A stretch of DNA of 64,000 bases, from positions 1-64,000 of the forward strand of contig KV919081.1 in NCBI GenBank assembly GCA_002049455.2, in the 5' to 3' direction. Both the position numbers and the translations under genes were made by a program. Below the pieces are notes generated by a model. That model ran no database searches. It saw only the letters and a list, made by a program, of their open reading frames with translations, and had not been told where the DNA came from. Origin of the DNA: Porphyra umbilicalis (taxonomy: Eukaryota; Rhodophyta; Bangiophyceae; Bangiales; Bangiaceae). This document shows, piece by piece, positions 23,001-34,757 of this stretch. The first letter of the stretch is position 1. Each line of letters starts with the position of its first letter.

Positions 23001-25226
23001 AAACCCAAGAGGACGAGACGAAAAGCGCGCGCACTGCCCAGAGCGCACGAGCACCACCCGCAAGAAGTTGCAGGGGGCACCTCACCGGCGGCGGCCACTA
23101 ACACCACCAGAACCGAATGGGGGCCGAGCAAAAAAAGCGCGCGCAAGACTACGGGCGCAAAGCGCCACGAGGGACGCGCAGGCGAGAGCGACGCCAGCAA
23201 CGATCGGTGGTGGGCGGCAAGCAGGAGGGGGAACGGTTACGAGTCCACGCACGAGCGCCCGTGGCGGAGGGCCCGGCACGGGCAACCAGTCACCCCACGC
23301 GCACCACATCAGCCCAAACCACAGCGCGTGCGGGCCCACCGGTAGGATGGCCGCTGTCCCCCGAAGCAGACAGCCCGACCTCGTGCGAGGCAAGACGACA
23401 AGTCAGGGCTATGATGCTCGGCACGGCGGAAAAAGGCTCGCGGGGCCCGACAGTAGCCTGCGGCTCTCTGGCCAGCTGGCTCCTGCGGCCGACGCGAAGC
23501 GGCTGCGTGCGTCACGCCCCCCCGCCGATCTTGCCGCAACAGCCACACGTCCGCCCAGCGAAGTGCATCTCAGCCGTGCCGTGGCTCAGTTTCGCGGCTC
23601 AGTTTCGCAGCTGACACCAGCGAAAAGATGCCTGCCGCACCGCCTCACCCAGGAAAGTTGCCGGGCCCGGCCAGCAATGCCAGGCGAACGATACGTCGGG
23701 ACAGACAATGCACGGTCAGTAGCTGGCCCGTATATCATTGGCGGACAGAACGAGCCGCCACAGGCCACCATCGGCGTAGAAAGGTTGCCTCTGATGGCTG
23801 GTCCAACCATTTCATTGGCTGCTTTGCTCGCTATATTTGACGCGCTGTTAACTGACCTGCGCAGGCTCCTGCCCACCCTCTGTTCTGGTCACTCGTCAAA
23901 TTTATCACGTCATCGGTGGTTCATTCCACTTCGTTTGTTCGCCTGGTGCACCGCAAGATGACGTCCGACCGCGCTTCGACAAAATTTCGCTCCCATTTCC
24001 GTTGCCTTCCAGGCCGGCGAGACTTGTCGAATATCGGATCTCGAGTATCCTCGGCACCACTCCGACTGGAAAGCACCACTCAGTGGCTGCCATACCCCGC
24101 CGTGATGCTGCCTGCTGGAGAGCCAATGGCCACGCCGACACAGGGCCACACACGACGAGGGCCCGTGGCCTTGACACTAGTGCTCAGACCTCCTGACAAC
24201 CTCTCTCGCAGGCGGCAGTCGCCACGCGTCGACGCCACAGAGGAGACGTAGCAGAGTACTGCGTGCTGCTGGCGTGTCATTCGGGCTCTCATGTCTGATT
24301 GGGTGAAGGGCCCTCACGAGGCTACTCGGTGGCAGCCTGCAGTGCTGCCATGTGTCACATGGTCGACGTTTATCGAGACGATCGCCCATTTTGCGTCATA
24401 TATCTGCTTCGTGTCTGCGTCGTGTCAAACGATCGCCATTTTCAATCAGTCTGTGCGCCGCAATCTGCTGCGGATCACGGCGATCTTGCCTCGCAGATTC
24501 CGTCGCACCTATACTCCATTGGAATGGGCCACCGGTCTCCCAACGGTAAACGGGACTATCGACGAGATAGTAGCCTGCTGACAAATAACTCTATTGCACA
24601 TATCATCCATTTCGGGCCCCCCCGTTAGGCGACCTCTGAGAGGGTGCCACGTCGCATGCCCAACTGCGATTTTTACAATATAGTATCGACATTTGTGGCT
24701 TTGCTCTGAGGGCCAATATCCGTCATGTGCCAGTTCTTTACTACTGTGCCAGTTCGTGACAACTCGGGATTGTGTGGCAAATCAACAGTGTTTACTCATA
24801 AGATCTGGTTCGGCGGTGACAGAAAAGAGGGTAAAGCGCCCATATACCAGTTTTTCAAAAAAGAACACAAACAGGCAGGGGAACATGTTGCACACCGTTG
24901 AACGCGCGAACTCGTGAGCTCGCCTTCGGTGTGAAGCGCGCCCAAAAGATAGCAACGGGGACCGAGCAGCACGCCGAGAGGAAAAAAAGGGCGCACTCTC
25001 GGAAATCAATTTGATGCCTAACTACCTGCTCTGATGACACAGTGGGCTCACATTCTGTTGACTTGGCCGTTTTCACACTTGCAGATGCCCGCGTCTTCTT
25101 CCCCCCGACCTTTCCCATCCGGCCACTTACCTCTCGGCGCCACGTGCCCCACACTGAGCGCACTTGCCACACTCTCACAGACTGATAGTACCATTGTCCC
25201 CACCCCCCCCCTCTGAGTGACGCGCA
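23001..25226. other. No gene recognised
   Basis: Transition from GC-rich repeat (to about 23600) into DNA near 50% GC. Scattered short ORFs on both strands lack recognisable domains. No inverted ends or target duplications were found by eye. Confidence 0.45.
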
Positions 25227-25560
25227 ATGCCACCGCGGCGGCGGCTTGCCACAGCGGATGGTGATTCTGCAAGTCATCAGACCATGTTTGCGGGCCTGTG
25301 TCCCTCGCGCACCGGGGAGCTGAATACCAAGGCGTTTGGCAAGCGATTTGGGCTCGTCTAAGCCCAGGCGCGCCGCTTCATCATTGACGAACCCTGCACA
25401 GGCCCGGTCCGCCACTCTTCTTATTCCCGGATGAGAAGGACCTGCTGGCTTCGCCGTGAGAAGCGCACCAAGTTGCCGATTCTGAAAGCTCCGCGCTCCC
25501 CATGGCGTGCTACAAATCGTTTGGCACGAGAAAAAAACCATGTGTTGCATAGTCTCTCTT
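25227..25560 (+). pseudogene. Possible decayed DNA-binding/transposase N-terminus
   Basis: From an ATG at 25227 a frame reads MPPRRRLATADGDSASHQ, then ends at a TAA about 45 codons on. Reading through, it continues with AQARRFIIDEPCTGPVR and, after a frame change, FPDEKDLLASP and MACYKSFGTRKKP. The pieces look like one small protein broken by two stops and a shift, followed by an A-run. I cannot name the family; a transposase remnant is a guess based on the surroundings. Confidence 0.25.
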
Positions 25561-26656
25561 TCGATGGGCGTCTCTCACGTGATGGCTGATGAAAAAGGGG
25601 GGGGGAAGAAGGGCGAGTCTTGCAGTGCGGGCAGGGCTGGAGTGTCTCTGGCCAACGTCGGTGCGCCGAGAAGGGCGGGCGTTGCAAAGTGCATGAGGAG
25701 CGCCGCGTTGTTGTGGCGGGGGGGGGGGGCGCGGGCCTGCAGGCGAACCGTATACGCATAGGCTGTTGTCGCAGCAGGGACTGGGGAAGAGGCCGAACGG
25801 GACGACGGAAACCATGTCACAGCTTGGCAGTCGCTTCAACAGAGTGTCCCTATTGGTCGCGCAGGCAAGAATCTTGGGCAATCTGGATCAAATTGTTCGT
25901 TCCACGGTAAGTTTTTCCAACTGTAATGTGCGATTCTAGGTCGTTCTCACACAATCAGTCATTGTGTCACGAACTGGTACCGGGGGTTTTTCGACATCAT
26001 TTTCTAGCAAATAAACGGGAGCGCCCCATCAGAAACGGAGATCACTGCCGACCTCGTGAGAGATTGCTGAAGCCAGTCATATGTCTATTTTTCGCTGGCC
26101 ATGAGTTTAAGCCAGATTGCTGGAGCAGTTGTCACGAACTGGGGCATGACGGATAGGCGCAGCTCGGCGTGTCGTGTTGTGTACGGCCGAGGTTCGTGTC
26201 GTACCCTGCGGTAGTCCACCCATACCTTGAGTTGGATTAGGGACCCAATCATCGTCAGAACAATGGTCATCCTAGACGGTAGGCTTGTTGAGTGCGCCCC
26301 GATTTTCGGGGCGCTGGTGCATAATGCGCACCTGAGCGCCCTTTGAGCGCTCAGTGCGCCCTGAGCGCCCCTCAAGCGCCCGTTGTAGCACCCATAAATG
26401 ATCAGGTAGCCCCCTCTTGTTCTTACGTTTTGACTGTGTTTCGTGGAAACTAGAGACCATCTGTGAATTTCTCCATGCATGTGAAAGAAGGACTGTTGAC
26501 GGTCATCCACAAGCCCCATTGTGTCTGCGTGCCGCCCACAGCGACAGCTCCCAAGGACAAACAAGAGAACAGCTGAACATGTCCCAGGTGGTGATGTAGA
26601 CAACCAGACCATTGGGCCATGAGGACAAGAAACACACGCACACCATACACAGTCAG

Positions 26657-28035
26657 CCCTATGGGAACAGAACCGGGATAAAACCGGGATCGCCATCGCA
26701 GGCTCATCGGCCTTGGGCAGGGGCAAGACCAGGATAAAACCGGGATCGGCTGGACTTTGATTGGCTCACAATCGCCCTCACGGGCCGCCGACAGCAGCCG
26801 GGTGCCTGAGCGCGGCCGGCTACATTACAGCAATTTCATGCCAGCACGTGAATTGTAGTAATACTGATTTGACACTACAGACGCTCGTGGCCGTCTTCTT
26901 CCCAACGGGAAAAAAGAAGTGGGAAAAAGACGGCCGCCATGACGACCGCCATCTCGGCGAACCCATGCGCGATAACGTCGCCCAAGTCCAGGAGGTTAAG
27001 GCACTCACCCAGCACCACTCAGCGCCAACGTATGGCCCCGCAAAAGAGCCGCACACGACATGACACCGTCCACTCGCCTCCCACAAACCGCGGCCAACAC
27101 ACCCCCTCTCTCACTCCTCACCCCTCCAACTTGCACAATACAAGCAAAAGGAGGCGCACGACATAAGGCAGCCAGATAAGCAAGCAGAGGAGCAGAGACG
27201 AGCTGAGCAACGCGGCAGACAGGAGCAGAGCAACGCAGTCACGAAGGTCACGAGAGAACATACAGCTCGCCGGAAGAATGGGCATCACACCACGATCCGA
27301 GCGCCACTATTGCAACGCAAGAACAGACGAAATCCATCCATCCCCATCGTGCAAAAAGCCCCAATAACACAACCCCCCTCCCCGCTTCCGCAAACAGGGA
27401 CTCAGCTCCACGCGCGGCCAAACGTGTGAGAAGGTTGGTGGCTCGCTAGCAAAACAAAAAGAAAGCAAACAGGAAGAGACATAACACAGAGAAAGCACAC
27501 AGGATGAGTGATAACAAAGGGAAAGCACACAGGAAGAGAGGGAGCAGAGAATCGACGGGCATGGGAGGGGGGAGAGATATGTCACGCACCTCCAGGCCAA
27601 CCCGAGAAGCAGGACACCGGGGCGGACCACTGCAAACCCTCGTTGTCACCTTCGAAACAAGAGACATGAGGCCATACCTGCTAAAGAACACAGAGCGGAT
27701 AGGCGAGTCAAGCAGTACCGTGCACATACGACGACAGCACGGCGACGACGATGGCGGGTGGTCGACGAGCCGTTGCGACGAAGACCCCGACATGCCAAGT
27801 CCTTGGGCTGCTGGTCAGGAGCACCCAAGTCGGTTCATCTGACCAATCAAGTGGTCGGAAACTCTTCGTTGCTGTCATGCAATTCCGGAAGGTGGCGTGG
27901 AGCCCTTCTGGCAAGCATAGTGTATCTGTAAGCACAAGCCTCAGTGGGAGAGGCCTCCCTTCTCATGGCGAAGTCCTCAGATCCTGCCACATCCTGGCAA
28001 TATCCCGGTTTTATCCTGGTTCTGTTCCCATAGGG
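26657..28035. mobile_element. Innermost insertion within the hAT-like element
   Basis: The ends CCCTATGGGAACAGAACCGG (26657, continuing 34 bp) and the reverse complement at 28002-28035 agree with one mismatch. CAG flanks both sides (26654-26656 and 28036-28038), a possible 3-bp target duplication. A further partial copy of the GGATAAAACCGGGAT motif lies at 26728-26745. No coding frame with recognisable motifs is inside. Confidence 0.6.
27461..27550. repeat. Three 30-bp tandem repeats
   Basis: Units beginning GAAAGCA(A/C)ACAGGA start at 27461, 27491 and 27521. The minus strand is open across them and would read ten-residue repeats of the type SSCVLSLCYH. This is a minisatellite in the innermost insertion; translation is not supported. 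Confidence 0.6.
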
Positions 28036-29967
28036 CAGGCCGAACTATTCACGTCTGCAGTCTTGACCAAGTATATATCCTTGCCAAAGATGTCTTGCAG
28101 TCGTGGGAGGTGGTTGAGAAGGATGCTGCTGCTCTGGCGCCAAGACGAGGGCCATCGCTGCTGCCATGGCCACCTCCCGACGGGCCCTTCCCGCCGTACC
28201 GCTGGGGCAGCTGCAGCCAGGGCTGCTGCGCCCATAGAGGCAGCAGACAGAGTCGTCGGGCACTCGGTCGACCACGTAGTAAAAAATCTTACGACAATTA
28301 TTATTCAGAGCGCCCATCAAAGCGCCCAGGAAACCGTGGGCGCTGGGCGCTCGAGCGCCCTCTGAGCGCCCATTGAGCGCCTAAAATGCGCCCAAATAGA
28401 GCGCCCCAGGCGCACTCAACAACCCTACTGGACGGGAGGAAATCCCGTTCAGGCCCCTGTTACGGCACGGCGCCTGAACAAGGGAACTCCTGTTACAAAC
28501 GTTGTTCAGGTGCACGGACCTGATCTCGAGGTCAGAAGTTAGTAGATCGCGAGACACACACTTAATGCTCCGGTTAACCAGGGTCGATTATTATTGCGCT
28601 AATCTCTTGACGATGACAGGTACCTGGCGGCCCATGCACACCACTCGTTGATACTGCTCTGTTTTACTTCTGGAGGGACTACGGCTGGACTACGGCCATG
28701 AGGACAACCAAACGGTGCCCCCATCACAGCTGACCATGTACTAACGGCGGCAGCAACACAAGTGGGGGTGCCAGTCGGCAGGTAGTACCACGAACAAGGC
28801 ACAAAGACCGCGACAGATGCAGTACCATCCAAACCCACATCAAACGAGAGTTTGAGATATCGAGAGAGGAGAAGACTAAAAAACAAGAGCAACGATACGA
28901 CGGGACAAAACAGGGGGCGTACTAGATAGAGGGCAGGAAGCGGGGGACGGACGTAGGGAGGAGGGGGGAGAGAGAAATCCACTCAGGAAGTGGGAGAAAG
29001 ACATACACGATACGCAGGAAAAAACATGCATGGACGGTAGCACATGTAGGCACGAGCCAGATGCGAGCTACCACAGATGCCAGTGAATGAGGGCTCCCTG
29101 TACGGTTGCACAACATCCGGTGCAATGACCTCGATGAAACACACGCAATGACAGACAGACGAACGATAGACAGGAGAGGAACCAACCACAAACAGCGCAC
29201 AGCATACCTGTTGGAAGACTGGCTCAAAGACCCAGCATGGTAGGGAGGTGCCCAGTTGGGGAGGGGGACGTTGGTGCACGACAGCAAGAGCCGGGAGAGA
29301 TCGGCACGGGCGCACCGATCTCGGATGACGACTGCAGTGGTCTCGCTCGCCGGCGGCGCGGTGGTGGAGGGTCGGGTCATCAGAGGCTTTAGCCCGTCAC
29401 TCTGAGTCGTCTCAAATCGACAAGATAAGTCCGTTTTCTCCATGGAGACGTCCGACCTACCACAAGGGCTACGTGTGGCATATCTCAGTTTGATTGGCCG
29501 GCCATTCCCATACATGCTTGACATCATTCGTCGTCTCACGAAGTTCACAAATATTTGGTCATTGATCGACTTTACAGAGCAACTTAGGGTAAGTTCTGGA
29601 GCGGCGGCCGCGGTCTCGCGCGTGCACCTCAGGTCCGAGAACACGCCTTGGCGTCCACTTTTTGTGCACCGCATCGTCTTGACCAAGAGGCATCCAGGCC
29701 CGTGCAGGATCCCGACCTGGACAGTTTACGTCTTCGCAATCTATTGCAGGGATATCATTGGCTTGGACTAGCGCGACAGTCTTGCATGACCTCGGGATCA
29801 GCCACGAGATGGTTCAGGGCCTGGCACAGCTTCCCTGAACGGGAACTCCTCCCGTTTAGGCCTTTGTTACAGCACAGACGCCTGGACGGGAAACCTCCCG
29901 TTCAAGGGCTTCTTGAACGGGACTCCCGTTCAGGCTGCCGTTCAAGTGTCCACTGTTCTGACGATGA

Positions 29968-32160
29968 CGGTGTGATGCACCAGAGGTTGCCGTCCAGCGA
30001 CGAGGCGGGGCGGATTCCGCGTCGTCGCGACCACCGGCCCCTCCATGGATGCAAACGGAACTGCCTTCTGTGGTGGGGGAGCGGCGCTGCGCAAAGCCAC
30101 GGGCGATCACTCGTATCCGGGGCGCAGTCATTGGTCCTCGTCCACGTGGCCTGCACGCCTCCCCAGTCGGGCGAGCTGTCTCGAGCCGTCGTTGCGGACG
30201 TCAAATGGCAATCATGATCGGCGCCAGGGGCAGGAAGCACACTGGCGATGACAGCAGCAGGCGACGTTGGGCACCATGCCGTCCCCTTCTGGGCCATGTC
30301 CCCCAAAGCTGCCCCGCAGATGACAGAGCCGCACGGCCCCCCATTGGGGCCAGCAAAAAACCACCGCGCGGCAGCCACGCCGCGGTGGCACGTCCTCACC
30401 GGCCCCGCCTCGTAGCCACACGTCACTTCCACTTGGGATTGCACTCTCGTGTCTCATGCGGACGACACGGCGGAGCACGGCGACTGGACCGGCGCCTGCT
30501 GGAAGCGGTGTCGGTTTGCACGAGGCACTGGCACGCGCATCGGCGGGGTCCGCAGTGGCATGGTGTGGACCACTGCAGAGTGCAGTCGCTTCCCTAGGCC
30601 GGTTCCATACCGTAACATTGGCCGCTATGACTATGGTCGTCAATTGCCGTGCTCTCGCCACCTGGCTCCACCTGTTTGTAGTCTCGTGGCTTGCTCCTCT
30701 TCATGACCGCCTGTTAAACGGCAGCGGCTCATCGGTGCATCGGCGTCTGACGGTAGGGGGATCTCGACAAGCAACGTTGTCCCGCGACAAGTGGTCCGCT
30801 CGCGTGGAAAAGTGGGGTCCTCTTCGTTCTTGGGGACCACGCGTGCGTTTGTTAAGACGGGTCAGCCGCTTGACGGTTCGGGCGGGGGAGCAGACAGGAA
30901 GCAGCCCCCGCGCTGCCGTGCCCCGCCTTTGTGACCGCGATCTAGCTAGGAGAAGCTAGGATGCACGTCTCGCACGCCCCCGGCCGCCGAGGCGAGGGCA
31001 CTCCTAAGCTGCTGGCCACTGACCCGCCTCACAGCGGCCTCTTACTGGCGCAGCGACGGTCTGCGTCTCGGAAAGCGTGGTGGACGGCTCACGACACAGC
31101 GGTGGGGACACCGTTGGCGCCCGACACGCCCGTGGCGTGCCACTGCCGCCGCAGGCGCCGTTTGCAAGCACGCGTCCAGCGGTGGGAGCCCCGCCGTCAC
31201 GCACTGCCGTTGCACCATTTCGCCGTCCCCACCCGCCAGGAGGCGCCTCCGCCACCCCCCCCCCGTCTCGCGTGGCGCTCGCTGGCGCAATGACACTGCA
31301 GCGACTTCCCCCCCCCCCTCTATCCGCCGCCCACCAATGCACTTCAGCCCGTTCCTCGGTCCCCTCTCGGCGCCGGTGAGCCAACACCAAAACTATGTGC
31401 CCCCGTTTCGCCTTCCACCCACCCCCGCCATCACCCTGTTCATCGAAGGGGCATGCCCCGATCTCGGCACTCGGCAGTCGCTCGCACGCTAGTGCGTGCC
31501 ATTGCCGCCGGCGCACGTCGTTTGCTAGGGAGCGGTGGTGGGGCGGAACGGGGGAGGCAGATGAGACCGCGTCTGTGAGGGGCGAGCAGGCGCGCCCATG
31601 GGTGGCGACGCACGTTGCTGATCAGCGTGTGCAGGTGGATACGAGAGCGCCTGGAGAGATCCCACAATTGCCGCGGCCGCCGCGGCGGTCGCGGACGGCC
31701 CTAGGTGTGGGGAGGCTGCCGGGCGCCGGGGGGGGGGGGGAGGGGACCAGCATTCGCTGATTGTCGCTCAACCACGGGCCGTTGCCAGAGGCCGCTGCCC
31801 GCCGCTGTCACAGGGGCACCACGCGCCAGTGTCTGCCTTGGGAGGCCCTGTGGGAAGGCACGGGAGGTCACCGGGGCTGACGCGCGCACGGATGGGGGGC
31901 GGGGCATGGCAGGGACGTGCGGCTGGGGGGCGACGCGGTGGACGCAGAAACAAGCAGACCCAGGATGGTGGGGCCGGGGGATTGACATAAAACGCGTGGT
32001 GGCAGCGGAACAGACGCTACTGCCAGCGCCCTCTCATCTGTGAGTCTGTTCCCACCCACGCAAGCACCGACCTCTTCCCCCCCCCACTCCCCTCTCCACG
32101 ACCCCACAACGAATCGCCGTACGTCGCCACCCTTCTGAGTCGTGCCGCGTGGCTCGTACC
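29968..32160. other. No gene confidently called
   Basis: Moderately GC-rich DNA with overlapping ORFs of 60-190 codons on both strands, none with recognisable domains. The plus frame at 30456-30959 includes a hydrophobic patch (LATWLHLFVVSWLAPL), and a minus frame covers 31004-31516. Neither has supporting context. The last 200 bases probably hold the promoter of the gene at 32161; I see no TATA box. Confidence 0.4.
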
Positions 32161-32925
32161 ATGGCGATCTTTGGTATGCGCATCGTGACGCGGGTTGGCG
32201 TAGTCGCAGTCGTTACCGCTGCCGCTTCCGCCGCAGTGTGGGGGGCTCCCGCCCGCGTCGACGACGCCCGCAGCCCCGCGTCCGCCGACGGGGCGCGTGT
32301 TCCTCTCGCCTCGATCGACGTGGCGCTGGGGCGGGTGTCCGACCTGACACGCGTCGTCGCCCTGCGGGCGCCGAACAAGGGGCAAGAGCAGACGGCGGCG
32401 GCCAAGATTTGGGCGGTGTCCAAGAAGGCGAGCGCCAAGAACAAATCGACGCCGAAGAACAAGCGGGCGCCCACGCAACGGGCGGTCAAGCCGCCCACCA
32501 ACAAGGGCGTCAAGCCGTTGAGCAAGGCCGCCGCCAAGCGGTTGGAGGCGGTGCCAAACTGCCAGCCCCTGCGCCCGTTCCTCGTCGAATACTACAACCT
32601 CGCCTGGGGGCTGGCGATGCTCGGCCCCACCGCCGCGCCGGCGATGCGCATCTTTATCGACGCGCGGCGGTACGCGGCGATGTACGTGCGGGCCAACCCC
32701 AAATCCGCGAAGCGGGTGTGCGGGCTGAAGCAGCTCACAGTGAAGCTCTCCGACCGCTCCGTGGCGCTGGTCCTGGCGCACCAGAAGCGTGGCGGGCCGC
32801 TGCCTAAGGGGGGGAAGTTTCGGGGGATGACAAAGGCGGAGAAGGTGGCGATGAACAAGGTGCTCGCCGTGCCGCTGAACAAGGCGGTGCCGGCCAAGCT
32901 GCTGCCCAAGACTGTGCCCCAGTAA
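32161..32925 (+). CDS. Secreted lysine-rich protein of unknown function
   Basis: Single-exon frame of 254 codons. The ATG at 32161 has ACCATGG context; another in-frame ATG lies four codons upstream. Residues 1-28 form a clear signal peptide (MAIFGMRIVTRVGVVAVVTA, then Ala-rich, ending near VWGAPA). A Lys/Ala/Pro-rich basic stretch (about residues 90-135, with KKASAKNKSTPKNKRAPT) leads to a compact C-terminal region with FLVEYYNLAWGLAMLG, two Cys, and several Lys-rich helices. No membrane segment remains after cleavage. The strong G/C third-position bias and clean frame argue for a real gene. A wall, matrix or plastid-ER protein would fit, but no family is recognised. It faces the beta-propeller gene tail to tail, 483 bp apart. 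Confidence 0.7.
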   Translation: MAIFGMRIVTRVGVVAVVTAAASAAVWGAPARVDDARSPASADGARVPLASIDVALGRVSDLTRVVALRAPNKGQEQTAAAKIWAVSKKASAKNKSTPKNKRAPTQRAVKPPTNKGVKPLSKAAAKRLEAVPNCQPLRPFLVEYYNLAWGLAMLGPTAAPAMRIFIDARRYAAMYVRANPKSAKRVCGLKQLTVKLSDRSVALVLAHQKRGGPLPKGGKFRGMTKAEKVAMNKVLAVPLNKAVPAKLLPKTVPQ

Positions 32926-33407
32926 ACGCTTCGGGAGGCAAGTGCCGTCTGCATGAGGACTCATGGGATGCAGTTGGGGCGGGGGGAGTAGGGTGAGCGC
33001 CACTTTCCGCTTGAATGTGGATGAGAGAGGAGCGCTCGTGCGCGCCAGTTCGTGTGGGGTAGACAGCAGTTGCGTGGTGAAGTCTGCAACCGTTACTGTT
33101 TGGAAAACAACTGGGCTTGCCACTGCGGCAAGGTGCCGTCTTTTTGTTTCTTGCTGCTTCGTTCGTGAGTGCCGGTGCGTTGACGGCCCATGCGGGCCAT
33201 GCTTTTCGCAACAGTCGAGTTCCACAGTATAAATGAGCTAGGTTGCTCGAGCTGCGGCATCCAAGTTCAGCCGATACGGACGTTTCGGTACGACACGACA
33301 CACCACGACGCACTACACGAACAAAACTGTAGGAGAGAGGCAGGCCACCGGACGTAACGACGTCGCCGGTCCAGCGACAAAACACCAATGCCCACCGCCG
33401 CCATCGC

Positions 33408-34757
33408 TTACGCCGCCCCCGCGTCTACGCGCCGCAGCGTAGACCAGTCGGCCCCGTCACTCACGGCCAGCCCAATACCCGACGCCATCCCCCCCGCGGG
33501 CGTCGGCCCAAAGCCAACATAATACACCTTCCAGTGGCCCGCGTCAGCGTCAAAGACCGCACTCGGGCAGCCGACGCTGACGCTGTCCCAAGCGGGCGCC
33601 GCCGCACCGCCGCCGTCGTCGCAACCGCCGTAAGCGCCACCGCCATTGGCAGCGGCGACGGCGGCCGTCTCCGCCGCCAGCGGCCGGCCGCCACCGCCCC
33701 CCCCTGCGGGCGCGAGCACCGCCGCGTCGCTCGTTCGCGTCCACGTCACCCCGTCGGCCGACGTCAAGACGCCAATCGAGTGGCCGGCGGTCGTGCCCGC
33801 CCGCACGCCCTCGACAAACATCAAGTAGCCGCCACCCTCTGCCGGATCCCAAATGACGCACCGCGTGCCGTGGCCGCCATCGTCAAACGCTCCGGGCGGG
33901 CCGGGCGCCAAGGCGGGGTGGGGAACCTTGGTCCAACTCACCCCGCCGTCCGTCGACGTGGCGGCGCCGACGCGGTAGGTGCGGCTCGGCACGTGGTAAG
34001 TGTGGTAGGTCAGGTGCGCCGTCGCCGCGCCGCCGCCGCCCCCCTCCCTCTTGGGAGCGCGCACATGCGGCCAGCCAACGTAGAGCGCGTCCCACTCGTC
34101 GTCACCCACACCGACGTCAAGTACTGGTTCCCCCCCCCCGGCACGCGTCCACGACCGCCCCCCGTCGTTGCTGACCGCCGCCCCCACCCGCATGCGCAGT
34201 CCACGGACGGTCAGCGCATCGGGTGCCCACACGCCCGCGGCGACGGGCACCGCCTCGGCCGATCCGCCAAAGTAGTAGAGTGTCAGCCGCCCCCCGCCAT
34301 CCGCGTCGGCCACGACGCTCCCCGCCCCGATGTGCAGGTGGTCCCACGCGCCCGGCGCGTCGGCCGCCCGGTCAAAAACCGCCCCGCCGCGTGCGTCGCC
34401 GGCGACGCGGCGCCACGCCACCCCGTCGAGGGAGACCGCCAGGCCGATAGCACCGGTCGGCAGCGGCACTCGGTCCGCGTCGTCCCCCGTTGAACGTCCA
34501 TTGTACCACATTCGCCACTCGGAGGTGGTTCCATCGGGGGGCAGCACGACCGGCCCGCCAATGGCCGCATCGTCAAACACGCCAGCGGCGTTTGCGGCAG
34601 CCGCCAACACCCGACCGGCGGTGGCGCCGAGGGGCACACCCGCCGGGACCGCGATAGGCGCCTCTGTTGGGGTTGGGGGGGGGCGGAAGCGGGGAGGCGG
34701 GCGCCCGTCAGTGCGCGAGACGGCCATCGTCAGCATCGCACCGGTGGCGGGCGACAT
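33408..34757 (-). CDS. GH43/GH32-like five-bladed beta-propeller protein
   Basis: A 449-codon frame with the recurring blade pattern of the arabinanase/levansucrase/invertase fold. Each blade ends in a strand pair such as GLAVSLDGVAWRRV, GAAVSNDGGRSWTR, GAATSTDGGVSWTK or SIGVLTSADGVTWTR, and is preceded by EWRMWYNGR, RLTLYYFGG, WDALYVGWPHV, GGYLMFVEGV or HWKVYYVGFG. Related plant and algal proteins are annotated as glycosyl-hydrolase-like; a polysaccharide-trimming role is an inference, and catalytic acids cannot be assigned by eye. I chose the ATG at 34757 (MSPATGAML) because conserved-looking sequence begins soon after. The same frame is open to 35099, with other ATGs at 34949 and 35030 that could add a targeting peptide. 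There are no introns. Confidence 0.75.
   Translation of the reverse strand: MSPATGAMLTMAVSRTDGRPPPRFRPPPTPTEAPIAVPAGVPLGATAGRVLAAAANAAGVFDDAAIGGPVVLPPDGTTSEWRMWYNGRSTGDDADRVPLPTGAIGLAVSLDGVAWRRVAGDARGGAVFDRAADAPGAWDHLHIGAGSVVADADGGGRLTLYYFGGSAEAVPVAAGVWAPDALTVRGLRMRVGAAVSNDGGRSWTRAGGGEPVLDVGVGDDEWDALYVGWPHVRAPKREGGGGGAATAHLTYHTYHVPSRTYRVGAATSTDGGVSWTKVPHPALAPGPPGAFDDGGHGTRCVIWDPAEGGGYLMFVEGVRAGTTAGHSIGVLTSADGVTWTRTSDAAVLAPAGGGGGGRPLAAETAAVAAANGGGAYGGCDDGGGAAAPAWDSVSVGCPSAVFDADAGHWKVYYVGFGPTPAGGMASGIGLAVSDGADWSTLRRVDAGAA

Larger units (their letters stand above)
26280..28427. mobile_element. Non-autonomous hAT-like element, 2148 bp
   Basis: The ends TAGGCTTGTTGAGTGCGCC and GGCGCACTCAACAACCCTA match over 19 bp with one mismatch. 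They are flanked by CTAGACGG (26272-26279) and CTGGACGG (28428-28435), an 8-bp duplication with one later change. Subterminal zones are packed with GAGCGCCC repeats. The terminus resembles that of the 382-bp hAT-like element at 7222, but the subterminal motif differs (GAGCGCCC against GACGCCC). No transposase ORF is present inside. Confidence 0.8.
26249..29967. mobile_element. Outer element of a three-level nest
   Basis: The ends are TCATCGTCAGAACA (26249-26262) and TGTTCTGACGATGA (29954-29967). Similarity continues inward through ACGGGAGG and CCCGTTCAGGC repeats on both sides (26270-26279 with 28436-28520, and 29836-29950). A target duplication was not seen. The left arm is split by the hAT-like element at 26280-28427. 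The interior right part (28520-29830) shows no recognisable ORF. Superfamily unknown. Confidence 0.6.

Noticed and set aside
20327..23961. Plus-strand ORFs of 560 and 751 codons
   Set aside because: They are produced by the 48-bp and 166-bp GC-rich tandem arrays, which keep several frames open on both strands. No start context, domain or codon signal singles them out.
33226..33234. TATA-like string AGTATAAAT on plus
   Set aside because: It lies in the tail-to-tail gap between two convergent genes and would only drive antisense transcription of the beta-propeller gene. No ORF supports it.
33534..34493. Plus-strand ORF of 319 codons
   Set aside because: Antisense to the beta-propeller gene. 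Composition is Arg/Pro/Ala without structure.
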